Source: CAWEHT01 sp963808455
GTDB lineage: Bacteria > Chloroflexota > Anaerolineae > CG2-30-64-16
Length of the DNA stretch: 28,497 bases
Reading direction: 5' to 3'
NCBI GenBank assembly: GCA_963808455.1
Contig: CAWEHT010000258.1
Span: 1-28,497, forward strand
The notes beneath the pieces were generated by a model that was not told the DNA's origin, did not search any database, and saw nothing but the letters and a program-made list of their open reading frames with translations. The translations under genes and the position numbers were made by a program. Within the stretch, counting starts at the first letter, position 1. Each line of letters starts with the position of its first letter. Positions 1 to 8,589 of this stretch are shown in pieces.

Positions 1-2
1 GG

Positions 3-2090
3 ACTCTCGTCCACACCATCACGACGGGCGAACTTTGGCCCGGCGGCAACGCCACCAGCCGCCTGCCTGTTTCAATCGCCGAGGATGCTCGCGGCCGGAT
101 ATGGTTCTGGTCAGATTATCTGCTGGGCGATGACTCGCGCGGCGCGATTCATGGTGTCCTGACTTCCGAGAACGGCGCGATAACGAACCGCCCCACGCTC
201 GATGGCGTGCCCGACGGGCGCATCTCCGTTATCGCCCCTCTGGACGGCGACACCCTTTGGCTCGCCGTGCGCGACGCGGGGATTTTCTCCGTCAACCTCG
301 ACACCCTCTCCGCCACGCGCATTGCCGAGCCGGACACCAACGCGTTTAGCGTCGTGCAAAATATCTTCTGCGTCCGCCAGACTCGCTACGTCATCAGCGG
401 CAGCCCGGGCGAGTTCAACAGCAGCGGCCTCCTCAGCGCGCTCTGGCGCTGGCGCGGCGGACACTGGACAAAAGTGATTGACGGCCTGGACACCGACGCC
501 ACCCCGGAGCAACTCGCCAGCCGCCATTGGAGCGTCACATCAGACGGCCTGTGGCTTGGCGCATTCGGTATGGGCGGATGGTTCGTGCAGCTCGACAACG
601 GCCTGGCACAGGCGGTTAACTGGCAGAAAAACTCCCCGTTCGACTCCATCAACCGCTGGTTTCAACTCAAGAGCGGACAGATGATGGGCCTGCAATTCGG
701 GCGCGGTGCCATCGTCGCCGACGCCGCGCTGCTCACGCAACCACCGATTCGGCCCGCATTGGCGCGCATCATCCGCACCGGCCTCCCGCTGGTGCAAACC
801 GGGGACGGCCGCGTGTTCGGTTTTCTGCGCGACAGGCCGGGGATGTTCTGCGAATGGGAAGGAACAATCTGGCATGAATATCCGCTACCGGATGGTTTCC
901 AACCCGATGGCGGACATGAAACGATCCTCGATTCGCTGAACCGGATTTGGTGGGTGCATCTTCCTTACGGCACACCCGACTCCACCCCGAGTTATATCTT
1001 CGATCCGGCGCGCGGACGATTCGAGAAGTATTCCAGCTATCCGTCCGCATTGCAGGCCCAGGCGCCGCTCCTGCCCGGCCTGCGCCTGGGCGCCAACGAG
1101 TATTTCGCGCCGAAGTTTTCCCCGGACGGGCGAATTTGTTTCGAGGACAAGTTTTCCAAACTCTACTACTTCAATGGCCGCGTTTGGCGCGAATGGGAAA
1201 AAGCCAAAATCAGCAATCCCCAAAATTGGTATCAACCCATCGTCAATCCATTCTTCACCGCGGACGGCAGCCTCGCGGTCACGGTGAACAAAGCCACTTG
1301 GACCTTCAACGAACTGGACGGCTGGCGGACCAACGCCGCGGCCCGGCCTGCGGAGGAAAGCAAGATCGTCCCAGGCAAAAACCCATTTCCGCCCGCGCCG
1401 CCGTCCGGCGGGAACATTGATTCCGCCATCACGGACAGGCTGGGCATAAGTTGGCTGACCTCGGGCGGGCAACTATTTCGCAGCGCGTTTGGTTTGACGC
1501 GCCCGTGCTTCCCCGCCAACGAGCCGGAGCCGTTCGCCGACGGCCGCAAGCTGACCGAAGCTCTTGCTGATAACTTCGGCGACGCCTTTTTGCGCACCAG
1601 CTTTCAAGGACGCGATGAATATGTGCTCGTGCCGGCGCGCCAACCGCTGCCGCGCGCAACGGCGGAGTTGGTGGAAAACGGCGAAGACGGCGTGTTGCTG
1701 AAACTCTCCGCGAACATCCCTTCGCCGCGTTTCAGTTGGCGTCTGGACGACGCGCCGTGGAACCCGGCCGCCACCAACCGGACGCTCCGCTTCGATGAGC
1801 TTTCCGCCGGCCGCCATCGCGTGCGGGCCATCGCGCTGGACGAACAATTGCAAGCCTCCCCGGAACCGGCGGAGCTTTCGTTTGACACGGTTTCCGTTCC
1901 GCTGGAAGAAATTCAAAAATGGATCGCGCAGCTTGGCGACAGGGACCTTGACCGCCGCGAGGCCGCCGTCAAGGGTCTCTCCCGCCACGCGAAACTCGCC
2001 CTGCCGGCCTTGCTGGAGGCGCGCGGAAGCGAGACCGATGCCGACCGCCGCTGGTGGCTGGACGCCGCCATTCAGGCGTGCGGCCATTGA
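3..2090 (+). CDS. Beta-propeller (two-component-regulator-propeller-like) protein, 5' partial
   Basis: The frame is open from the first bases of the window to TGA at 2088-2090, about 695 codons, so the true start lies upstream; an internal GTG at 207 is not a credible start. The N-terminal half holds blades of the type 'DARGRIWFWSD' and 'LWLAVRDAGIFSVN', as in ligand-binding propellers of the Reg_prop kind. Near codons 565-620 is an Ig-like segment (FSWRLDDAPW ... LSAGRHRVRAIA) resembling the Y_Y_Y domain that follows such propellers. The last 60 residues (LGDRDLDRREAAVKGLSR ... ALPALLEAR) resemble the HEAT-like tail common in Verrucomicrobiota and Planctomycetota. No kinase or DNA-binding domain follows, so it is probably a stand-alone sensor or extracytoplasmic binding protein. 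Exact function is unknown. Confidence 0.75.
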   Translation, partial: TLVHTITTGELWPGGNATSRLPVSIAEDARGRIWFWSDYLLGDDSRGAIHGVLTSENGAITNRPTLDGVPDGRISVIAPLDGDTLWLAVRDAGIFSVNLDTLSATRIAEPDTNAFSVVQNIFCVRQTRYVISGSPGEFNSSGLLSALWRWRGGHWTKVIDGLDTDATPEQLASRHWSVTSDGLWLGAFGMGGWFVQLDNGLAQAVNWQKNSPFDSINRWFQLKSGQMMGLQFGRGAIVADAALLTQPPIRPALARIIRTGLPLVQTGDGRVFGFLRDRPGMFCEWEGTIWHEYPLPDGFQPDGGHETILDSLNRIWWVHLPYGTPDSTPSYIFDPARGRFEKYSSYPSALQAQAPLLPGLRLGANEYFAPKFSPDGRICFEDKFSKLYYFNGRVWREWEKAKISNPQNWYQPIVNPFFTADGSLAVTVNKATWTFNELDGWRTNAAARPAEESKIVPGKNPFPPAPPSGGNIDSAITDRLGISWLTSGGQLFRSAFGLTRPCFPANEPEPFADGRKLTEALADNFGDAFLRTSFQGRDEYVLVPARQPLPRATAELVENGEDGVLLKLSANIPSPRFSWRLDDAPWNPAATNRTLRFDELSAGRHRVRAIALDEQLQASPEPAELSFDTVSVPLEEIQKWIAQLGDRDLDRREAAVKGLSRHAKLALPALLEARGSETDADRRWWLDAAIQACGH

Positions 2091-2292
2091 CCGCGGTAAC
2101 GCAACCGCCACAGTCCCACTGTAGCGGCGGTCTATGGCCGTCGCACAATAGCGCAAACGCCAACCCGAAAGTCGTATCAAACCTTGCCAATTTGTAATGT
2201 TGGGGAAAGTTCCCCGTTAAGTTCCTGTGGCATTGTTCTTCCATCAAACCGAAAGACGGTTCGCAAAAACAATTAACAAAGAAACAAAGACT

Positions 2293-2943
2293 ATGAATAA
2301 TCGAATTCGAAAAACCGGGGTCGCCTTGTTGATGGGCGGCTTCCTGGCGGTCGCGGGCGTGAGTGTGCTCCACAACGCCCGCGCCAGTGATCAACCGTTG
2401 GCCAAGTCCCAGCCCATGGGTCTGGTCATTGATGACCACGCGCTGGCGCGCGACGCCAGGACGGGCGTCAGTTACGCCGCGGTCGTCAAAAAAGTCATGC
2501 CCAGCGTCGTCAAGGTGGAAGTGACCACCGCCGCCAGGGAATCCTCGGTGGACATGCCCGGCATGCTCAACGATCCCTTCTTCCGCCAATTCTTTGGCAA
2601 CCCCTTGGGAGGCGGACGCCAGCGGATCATCACCCCGCCCGAACACGGCCTCGGTTCCGGCGTCATCGTCACCAAGGACGGCTATATTCTCACCAACGAT
2701 CATGTCGTGGACGACGCCGACAAGGTGAAAATCACCTTGCAGGACGGGCGCGAATTCACCGCCAAAGTCGTCGGCAAAGACAAGGAGTCCGATGTCGCCG
2801 TGGTCAAGATTGACGCCAAAGACCTTCCCGCCATCACGCTGGCGGACAGTTTGAAAATCGAGGTGGGCGACGTCGTTCTCGCCGTCGGCAACCAAAGCTG
2901 GCCGAGAAGTCGGCCTCGGCGTCGCGCGAGATCGCCACCCTGA
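2293..2943 (+). CDS. HtrA/DegP-type serine protease, 3' truncated at a junction
   Basis: Periplasmic trypsin-like protease of the HtrA family, which degrades or refolds misfolded envelope proteins. ATG at 2293 is preferred over the longer GTG at 2227 because it starts directly at a signal peptide (MNNRIRKTG, then a hydrophobic run ending NARA). The protease domain begins 'GLGSGVIVTKDGYILTNDHVV', with the catalytic His in TNDHVV and the catalytic Asp in SDVAVVKID. The next conserved segment should read AVGNPFG and lead to the GNSGG serine motif. Instead homology stops after 'VLAVGN' (about 2893) and the frame ends in unrelated sequence at 2943. The catalytic Ser and PDZ domains are absent, so only about 200 of an expected 450-500 residues remain. 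As read here it cannot be an active protease. Confidence 0.85.
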   Translation: MNNRIRKTGVALLMGGFLAVAGVSVLHNARASDQPLAKSQPMGLVIDDHALARDARTGVSYAAVVKKVMPSVVKVEVTTAARESSVDMPGMLNDPFFRQFFGNPLGGGRQRIITPPEHGLGSGVIVTKDGYILTNDHVVDDADKVKITLQDGREFTAKVVGKDKESDVAVVKIDAKDLPAITLADSLKIEVGDVVLAVGNQSWPRSRPRRRARSPP

Positions 2944-3522
2944 TCCGGGCGGTGCAGGTCACGACCGACAGCAGACTATCCGCGTCACGCAGCAGGAAGA
3001 CGGCGACGTGGCGCGCGGCGTCGAGGCTGCCACATCGGCAGGCCAATCGTTGTCGGAGATCCTGGCCACGACGGCCCAGAGCGACACGGCAGTGGCCAAC
3101 ATCCAGAAGGCGGCAGCCCAAATCCAGCAGATGGCGGCGCAGGTGATGTCGGCGCTCGAGGTCGTAACGCGGGCAGCGAGCAGACGACGAGCCGGGCGCA
3201 GGCGATGGGGAGCGAGCTCGACCAGATCCTCCAGGATATCGATTGCGCCGCGGCCTCGACGGAGGCAAACTCGGGGTCGTTCCAGGAGGCGTCGGCCAGC
3301 ACCAAGGAGCTGTCGGCGCAGGTGGAGGAAGTCGCGGCGTCGGCAAGGGAGATGGCCGACCTTTCCGTGTCCTTGCGCCGGACCGTGGCGCTGTTCGACA
3401 CCGGGGCGAGGCAAGAACAGCGGGCCAGGCCCCAGCCGGTGAAGCCGGCCCAGCGAGGCAAGCCGGCGCCGGCCGCCCCCGCCCGCCGCGCGGCAGTTGC
3501 CATCGCCGGGGCGAGGCGCTGA
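2895..3522 (+). CDS. Methyl-accepting chemotaxis protein, C-terminal fragment with frameshifts
   Basis: This is the C-terminal half of an MCP cytoplasmic signalling hairpin, which controls CheA kinase and carries adaptation sites. It opens with KLAEKSASASREIATLIRAV, the segment that normally follows the receptor tip (GRGFAVVADEVR). The tip and all sensory and membrane parts are missing because the sequence switches to HtrA at about 2894. Reading continues as EDGDVARGVEAATSAG after a shift near 2965. A second shift near 3162 leads to NAGSEQTTSRAQAMGSELDQ and the methylation-helix-like EASASTKELSAQVEEVAASA. It ends with a basic Pro/Ala/Arg tail and TGA at 3520-3522. The frame differs from HtrA, so this is not a protein fusion. 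Orphan fragment or assembly join; not functional as seen. Confidence 0.8.
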
Positions 3523-3544
3523 CGCCGCAGCGTACCAAGGGCCC

Positions 3545-3582
3545 GCGCCGTCCCGGCAAAGGTGAGCCCGCCGGGACGGCGC
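3545..3582. terminator. Hairpin after the chemotaxis receptor
   Basis: GCGCCGTCCCGGC at 3545-3557 pairs perfectly with 3570-3582 (13-bp stem, 12-nt loop) and begins 22 nt after the MCP stop codon. There is no T-run on either side, so it is a terminator candidate by position and stability only. Confidence 0.45.
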
Positions 3583-4046
3583 TGCCGGGCCCCACAAGAG
3601 GGCATGCCCACCGGTCCCAGGGCGAGGTCATGTTGCGCGACCGCGCCGGGACGCAGCCCGGCTTGCTTCCACCGAGCCTGGTTGCCGCGCTGCGGTGGGC
3701 TAATTCGTACAGGGCTGGCTGCTGCATGGATATGGATCTGCCCCCGCGCGCGTTTGACGCCGGCGCGGCCGGGTGCTAGACTGGCGCTAACCCCCAGCAG
3801 GAGAGGGCGCCCAGCGCCCGATGGGCCGGCGCCGCACCTCCCTGCGGAGGGCGGATGGGCGTGAAAGGGGACGATGAGCAGCGGGATGCGCGGACGGCAA
3901 ACGTGGCAGGGGGGGCATTGGAGCGGCTGAGCCCGGCCCCAGGCGAAGTCAAGCCGGGAAGCCCCTCTGGGCGGGAGGCGGGGCAGCTCCGCAGGGTCCG
4001 GCGCAAGCAGGCCGGCCGCCGGCCTCCGCACGACAACGGCCGGGGC
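3583..4046. other. GC-rich gap without a recognised gene
   Basis: This stretch lies between the MCP fragment and the lipoprotein gene. The plus frame stays open from 3855 into the lipoprotein (GTG/ATG-type starts), but the added 64 residues are basic and low in complexity and precede the real signal peptide, so they are probably not translated. No promoter match that I trust. Confidence 0.4.
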
Positions 4047-5475
4047 ATGCCGCTGTGGCGTCCGTGTGCGCCTTCGAAAGGCTTCCTGTTCCGGGCCGCA
4101 GCGATCGTCGCGGTGCTCCTTTTGCTCATCGCCGCCGGTGCGGGCTGCGCGGCGCCGGCGCCGCTTCTGTCGGGCGTGAGCGTCACGCCGGGGGAGATCA
4201 GGCCGGGGGCGGCCAGCGGCCTGGCCGGGCCTTCCGCGGCGACGGTCACGCCGCCGCCGGCGCTCTGGCAGGCCACGCCCGGCCAGGCCCCGCCGCCGGC
4301 GGCCCACATCGCCTACACGTTGGGTCGGGCGGCCAGCGTGGCCATCTACTTGATCGGCCCGGACGGGCAGCAGCACGTCTATCGCCCGCCCCGCCAGAGC
4401 ACGGCAGGTGCCTACACGCTGGACTGGGGCGGGGTAGTCAACGAGCCGTTGCTGCGGGCGGTGCCCGGCGGGGAGGAGACGCTCCAGAGCTGGGTGCTGC
4501 CGCAGGGCAGCTACCGATGGGTGGTCGAGGCCACGGACGGCGCCGGAGGAACGGCGCGGGACGAGGGTCCCATCACGGTTGACGTGGTCCGGCCCACCCA
4601 TCGAGGTGCAGCATTTCACCGTAGTGCCGCACGATTTCAGCCCAAAACAGGACGGGCTGCGCGACAATCGCGTCTCCGTGACCTACTACCTGAGCCGGCC
4701 GGCGAGCCAGGTGGAAGTCTACCTGCGTAGCCTCAGGGATGCCCTGGCGGGCGGGACCGGGCAAAAATACCCGGTCAGCACCGCACCGACGGACTTCGAC
4801 CCGAAGCCGGGCGATCCCGGCTACCACGGCATGAGTTGGGATGGCGGCGTCGATATGGGCGCCGTGCCGCCGCCGGATGGCGACTACGTCATCTACGCCG
4901 AGGCGCAGGATGCGTTGGGAAACCGGGCGGTGGTCACCTCCACGCTGAGCATCCACGAGGGCGGGCGGCCGCTGGCGGATATTGTGGGCGGCGACCTGCA
5001 CTGGCAGAACCAGGAAGATCGGGTGCTGCCGGTGGGGCTGGGGCAGTCGCTCTGCTTCACGGCCACCGTGGCGAACATCGGCCCCGTGCCGATCCGTACC
5101 TCAGGCCCGTGGCCGGGCCAGCTCTACGAGCTGAGCCAGAACAGTAACACCCTCGCAGCCAGCCAGGGCCAGACCGCCTGGTACCAGCAGGCGGGGGTCT
5201 GGCGGTTGGGCGTCAATTACGACAACACCGGGCTGGACTACCCGTTCCGCTGGGCGATCGGGCGCCCGCAAGACCTCGAAAAGCGTGTGATCGACGGCCG
5301 GACGCAATACTACCTCATGCCGGGCCACCAGGGACAGGTGACCGGCTGTGTCCGGTTCGATAGCGCGCCGCCCGTCAGCACGCGCCTTTTCTGGGGCGGC
5401 CTGATCCAGGAATATGTGGCAGTCGTGGCCGATCAGGTGGACCCGCTCAACGTCGTTTTCAGCTCCTCACGCTGA
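4047..5475 (+). CDS. Secreted lipoprotein with FlgD/Ig-like domains (one frameshift)
   Basis: A probable surface lipoprotein of about 475 residues. ATG at 4047 starts just before a lipoprotein signal peptide: hydrophobic core AAAIVAVLLLLIAAGAG followed by Cys, giving the lipobox AGAGC. Two similar beta-rich modules follow. Each has the pattern of bacterial Ig-like/FlgD C-terminal folds: AHIAYTLGRAASVAIYLIGP ... LDWGG ... LPQGSYRWVVEATDGAG, then SVTYYLSRPASQVEVYLRS ... MSWDGG ... PPDGDYVIYAEAQDALGN. The C-terminal 150 residues form a third beta-rich domain that I do not recognise. The frame shifts once near 4593; the second half reads PIEVQHFTVVPHDFSPK and ends at 5475 (TGA). No enzyme motif is visible. 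A structural or binding role outside the membrane is an inference. Confidence 0.7.
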
Positions 5476-5491
5476 TGCTTGAAAATCGTTC

Positions 5492-5521
5492 GCCGGCGGC
5501 CAGCCAGCGGCCCTCGCCGGC
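5492..5521. terminator. Weak hairpin downstream of the lipoprotein gene
   Basis: GCCGGCG (5492-5498) pairs with CGCCGGC (5515-5521), with extra GGC/GCC pairs inside the loop. It lies 16 nt past the lipoprotein stop codon. No T-run; support is positional. Confidence 0.3.
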
Positions 5522-5656
5522 CCTGTTTCGCGACCTGAGTTGACATAACACTTGCGGCGCGGTAAAGGCGCGCGCCCGCCTGCCCAGCCGCGCCCGATAT
5601 CGGCCCCAGACGATGCGCCCAGATGCTATTGCGGTTCATCGCATATACGATGTGAT

Positions 5657-5808
5657 GCAGATGCGGGCAAGAACAGGGGTGAATTGCGTCTAGTCTTATC
5701 TGCGATGCGATGCAATTGCATGTCTAAGCAGATGCGGCAAAGGCCAGGGCTGCCACATGCGCCGAATAGCAACTGCGTCTGAAAGCAGCTGGATGTCAAC
5801 GCAGATGC
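5657..5808. repeat. Degenerate direct repeat of about 72 bp with GCAGATGC heads
   Basis: GCAGATGC occurs at 5657, 5728 and 5801, spaced 71 and 73 bp. The first two copies continue similarly: GCGG(G)CAA, then CAGGG, then a TTGCGTCT/CTGCGTCT block about 30-50 bp later. The region is otherwise non-coding and contains further ATGC/GCAT steps (GCGATGCGATGCAATTGCAT). The function is unknown; a degenerate intergenic repeat fits best. Confidence 0.5.
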
Positions 5809-5834
5809 ATGGAACCATGGTGGCCGTCATACGC

Positions 5835-5863
5835 TTGCAACGGGATAGAAGTTACACTACAAT
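5835..5863 (+). promoter_or_regulatory. Sigma70-like promoter for the ankyrin gene
   Basis: TTGCAA at 5835-5840 and TACAAT at 5858-5863 are separated by 17 bp. Transcription would start near 5870, giving a leader of about 140 nt before the start codon at 6009. Confidence 0.5.
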
Positions 5864-6008
5864 GGGCTTCCTGGTTCAGGCGCGACGGTGAAGAGCTGAG
5901 CCCAAATCGAAGCAGGCGCACCCGGGGGCCGGCGGCAGGGTTCCGCCCCTTCGGCGACCCGCAGCGCGGGGTTGGGCGCCATCGAGTTTCGCTTCGCGGA
6001 GGCGCGAC

Positions 6009-6524
6009 GTGACGAAGTTGATGCAGGCGGTAAATAGCAACGATGTTTATGCGGTGAGTAAGCTCATCAGCCAGGGTGCCGACGCGAACGAGCTGGATGC
6101 GGCCAGCCAGAACGCGCCGCTGATCATGGCTGCCTACAGGGGGCATACCGAGATCGTCAGGCTGCTGCTCGAGGCCGGCGCCGACGTCACCGCGCTCGAT
6201 CCCGAGATGAAGGCGACGGCCCTCCACGCCGCTGCCTACGCCGGGCGCACGGAAGCGGCCAGGCTCCTCATCGAGCACGGGATCGACATCGATAGGCAAG
6301 GTCCGTACAACGGCTACACGGCGCTGCACGATGCCATCTGGCAAAACAACGTGGCGACGGCGACGCTCATCATCGAGGCGGGAGCCGACCTGAACATCAG
6401 GAGCAACGCCGGGGAGACGCCCCTGCAACTTGCCCGGCAGCGCAACCGCCTGGAGATCGTGGCGATCATCGAACGGAAACAGGCGAGCGCCGGCTCGTCA
6501 GGAACGGCTGCCAACCCGGCGTAA
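6009..6524 (+). CDS. Ankyrin-repeat protein
   Basis: A 171-residue protein built almost wholly of ankyrin repeats, helix-turn-helix-loop modules that mediate protein-protein contacts. Four to five repeats can be read: NAPLIMAAYRGHTEIVRLLL-EAGADV, ATALHAAAYAGRTEAARLLI-EHGIDI, YTALHDAIWQNNVATATLII-EAGADL and ETPLQLARQRNRLEIVAII, preceded by a capping repeat starting at LMQAVNSNDV. There is no signal peptide or membrane segment, so it is probably cytoplasmic. The start is GTG at 6009, with GGAGG at 5998-6002 seven nt upstream. The gene is intact and seems to be a single transcription unit, with a promoter at 5835-5863 and a convergent operon downstream. The binding partner cannot be inferred. 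Confidence 0.9.
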   Translation: MTKLMQAVNSNDVYAVSKLISQGADANELDAASQNAPLIMAAYRGHTEIVRLLLEAGADVTALDPEMKATALHAAAYAGRTEAARLLIEHGIDIDRQGPYNGYTALHDAIWQNNVATATLIIEAGADLNIRSNAGETPLQLARQRNRLEIVAIIERKQASAGSSGTAANPA

Positions 6525-6571
6525 CTGTCTTTCTGGCTGCCTCGAAACACCCGGCGCGCTCGCCTCGCCGC

Positions 6572-6634
6572 TGTCATTCTGAGCGGGTTGACGAGAAGGC
6601 TCACATCGCGGCGAGTCACAGCGAAGAATCCGTC
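6572..6634 (+). repeat. Dispersed element of about 64 bp, copy A
   Basis: It begins TGTCATTCTGAGCGGGT and ends CAGCGAAGAATCCGTC. A second copy lies inverted at 18159-18222 with the same ends (TGTCATGCTGAGCGGGT ... CAGCGAAGCATCCGTC). The interior is less conserved but keeps GACGAGA/GGCGAGA and a shared CGCGGCG core. It sits between two convergent genes. It resembles the TGTCATTCTGAGCG...GAAGAATC intergenic repeats seen in many metagenomic bacteria. Confidence 0.65.
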
Positions 6635-6683
6635 GCGGGGTTCCCGCAGGGGATGCTTCGGCAAGTCCCTCCTTCACGCGCCC

Positions 6684-7612
6684 TCAGTGACGCCCGGCCA
6701 GGGCCATGAAGACATCCTCGAGGCTGGCCTCCGCCGGCCGGACGGAGGCCGAGGCGCCGAGGGAGCCCAGGGCCGCGAGCAACGTACCTTCGGTGTGGCT
6801 GCCGTCCTGAGTGATGGCATGGACGCGGTCGCCGCGCAGGCCGACCTGGAAGACACCTGGCACGTGCTCGAGTGCCTCGACCGCCGCGACGAGCGAAGCC
6901 GGCTCCACGAGGATATCCCACGTCGGCCCCGGCAACGTCGTACTTTTCAGGCAGCTCGGCGTGTCCATGGCCAGCAGGTGGCCCTGGTTCATGACGCCGA
7001 GCAGGTTGCAGTACTCGGCCTCGTCCATGTAGTGCGTGGTGACGAATATTGTCGTGCCTGCCCGGGCCAGCGAATCGATGAGATCCCAAAGACGCGCCGG
7101 GCAGCGGGGTTGACCCCGCTCGTCGGCTCGTCGAGCATGAGCAGGCGTGGGCCATGCACGAGCGTGATCCCCAGCGCCAGCCGCTGGCGCCACCCTGTGG
7201 ATATCTCACCGGCGCGCGCGGTTTCGTGGCCTTCCAACCCGACCACCTGCAACGCCTCGCGCACGTGCCTGGCGCGTTCCCGAGGGCCCAGGCCATAGAC
7301 GCCCGCGTAGAAGTCCAGGTTTTCGACCACCGAGAGCTCGTCGTAGAGTGCGAATTTCTGGCTCATGTAGCCGACGATCGGGCGGATGCGCTTGCCTTCG
7401 TGACGGATGTCGTGGCCCAGGACGTGGGCCGTGCCCGATGACGGGTGGAGGAGCCCCAGCAACATGCGGATGGTCGTCGTCTTGCCGCTGCCGTTTGGCC
7501 CCAGATAGCCGACGATCTGGCCGGCCGGGACCTCGAACGAGACGTCATCAACTGCTGTGAAGTTGCCGAATTTCTTCGTTAGATGCTCGACCGTCACGGC
7601 CAGCTCAGGCAT
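6684..7612 (-). CDS. ABC-2 type exporter ATPase (distal gene, one frameshift)
   Basis: Nucleotide-binding subunit of a multidrug-type ABC-2 exporter of about 309 residues. It shows Walker A GPNGSGKTTT, Q-loop YMSQKFALYDELSV, a signature region ISTGWRQRLALG (degenerate compared with LSGG), and Walker B LLMLDEPTSGVNP. After a shift near 7095 come the H-loop FVTTHYMDEAEYC and the C-terminal SLEDVFMALAG typical of YbhF/CcmA-like ATPases. ATG at 7612 overlaps the stop of the upstream ATPase gene (7605) by 8 bp, which suggests translational coupling and pairing of the two ATPases as a heterodimer. E. coli YbhF carries two such domains fused in one chain; here they are separate genes. Last gene of the operon. 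Confidence 0.85.
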
Positions 7613-8581
7613 GGAGCGCCTCCGGGGCGGCACGTTGTGCTTCCCGCTCTAGAAGTGAGATGAATACGTCTTCCAGCGACGATGGAATGGGGCGTATCGC
7701 TTCCACCTGCACTCCTGCGGCGGCCAGCATCACCGGCAGACGCTCGCAAGGGCCCTGGCCGATGCCGGCGCAGTCAGCATTGCGCAGGCGGAGGTGCAGG
7801 CGGTCCCCAAAGGCCACCACATTCTCCACATCAGGGTCTGCCAAGCAAATATCCCTGGCGATATGCTTGGGCTGGGCCACCAGCTCGATGATGCGCCCGG
7901 CGAGCAGCGTCTCCAGCTCGTGCGGCGTGCCCTCGGTCAAGATGCGCCCCGCATACATGAAGCCCAGCCGGGTGCAGCGTGCGGCCTCATCCATGTAGGG
8001 CGTGCTGACCACAACGCCCACCCCCCCGCTCATCAGGCGGATGATGAGCTGCCAGAAGTCCTGGCGCGTCACCGGGTTCGACCCCCGTCGTCGGCTCGTC
8101 GAGCAGCAACAGCCTGGGGCGGTGGATGAGGGCGCAGGCCAGCCCCAACTTCTGCTTCATCCCGCCCGACAACTGCTCGGCGCGGCGCCGCTCGAACCCG
8201 TCCAGGCCGACGAAAGCGAGCAGCTCCGCCGAGCGCTCGACGGTCTCGGCGCGCGGAACGCTACGTGCCGAGGCGAAAAAGCTCAGGTTCTCGGCGACGG
8301 TCAGCTCGCCGTAGAGCGAGAAGCGCTGCGCCAGGTAACCCACCTGCGCCAGCGCCTCGGTGCCGCGCTCCCGGAGGTCGTGACCCATGATGCGCACGTC
8401 GCCGCCCGCCGAATGCAGCGCGCCGACGAGCAGCCTCATGGTGGTCGTCTTGCCTGCGCCATCGGGGCCCACGAGACCGTAGGCTTCACCGGGCTCTACC
8501 AGCAGGCTGACGCCGTCGACCGCCTTCGTCGCCGCGGTAGCTCTTGCGCAGATCGTGCGCTTCCAAAATTGGCGTGGTCAT
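7605..8581 (-). CDS. ABC-2 type exporter ATPase (proximal gene, two frameshifts)
   Basis: Second ATPase of the same exporter. It starts at ATG 8581 (MTTPILEAHDLRKSYRGDE), 8 nt after the adaptor stop codon. An apparent extra G near 8523 breaks the frame; it resumes with GLVGPDGAGKTTTMRLLVG (Walker A). Then come YLAQRFSLYGELTVAENLSF (Q-loop), LSGGMKQKLGLACALIHRP (canonical signature) and LLLLDEPTTGV (Walker B). A second apparent single-base insertion near 8077 shifts to DPVTRQDFWQLIIRL, the H-loop variant VVVSTPYMDEAARC, and the C-terminal PSSLEDVFISLLE. In the H-loop the usual His before YMDEA is Pro in this reading, whereas the neighbouring gene keeps TTHYMDEA. That may be functional asymmetry or a base error. 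Confidence 0.85.
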
Positions 8582-8589
8582 CGCAGGGC

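Noticed and set aside
2881..2943. True HtrA-chemotaxis fusion protein
   Set aside because: The two homologies are in different reading frames and the HtrA frame ends at 2943.
2985..4667. Long minus-strand frame of about 560 codons
   Set aside because: It overlaps the MCP fragment and the lipoprotein, is very rich in Arg and Pro, and shows no domain; typical of a high-GC shadow frame.
8068..8092. GGGTTCGACCCCC, similar to a tRNA T-arm
   Set aside because: It lies inside the conserved Walker B region of the ATPase gene and no acceptor or anticodon arms can be built.
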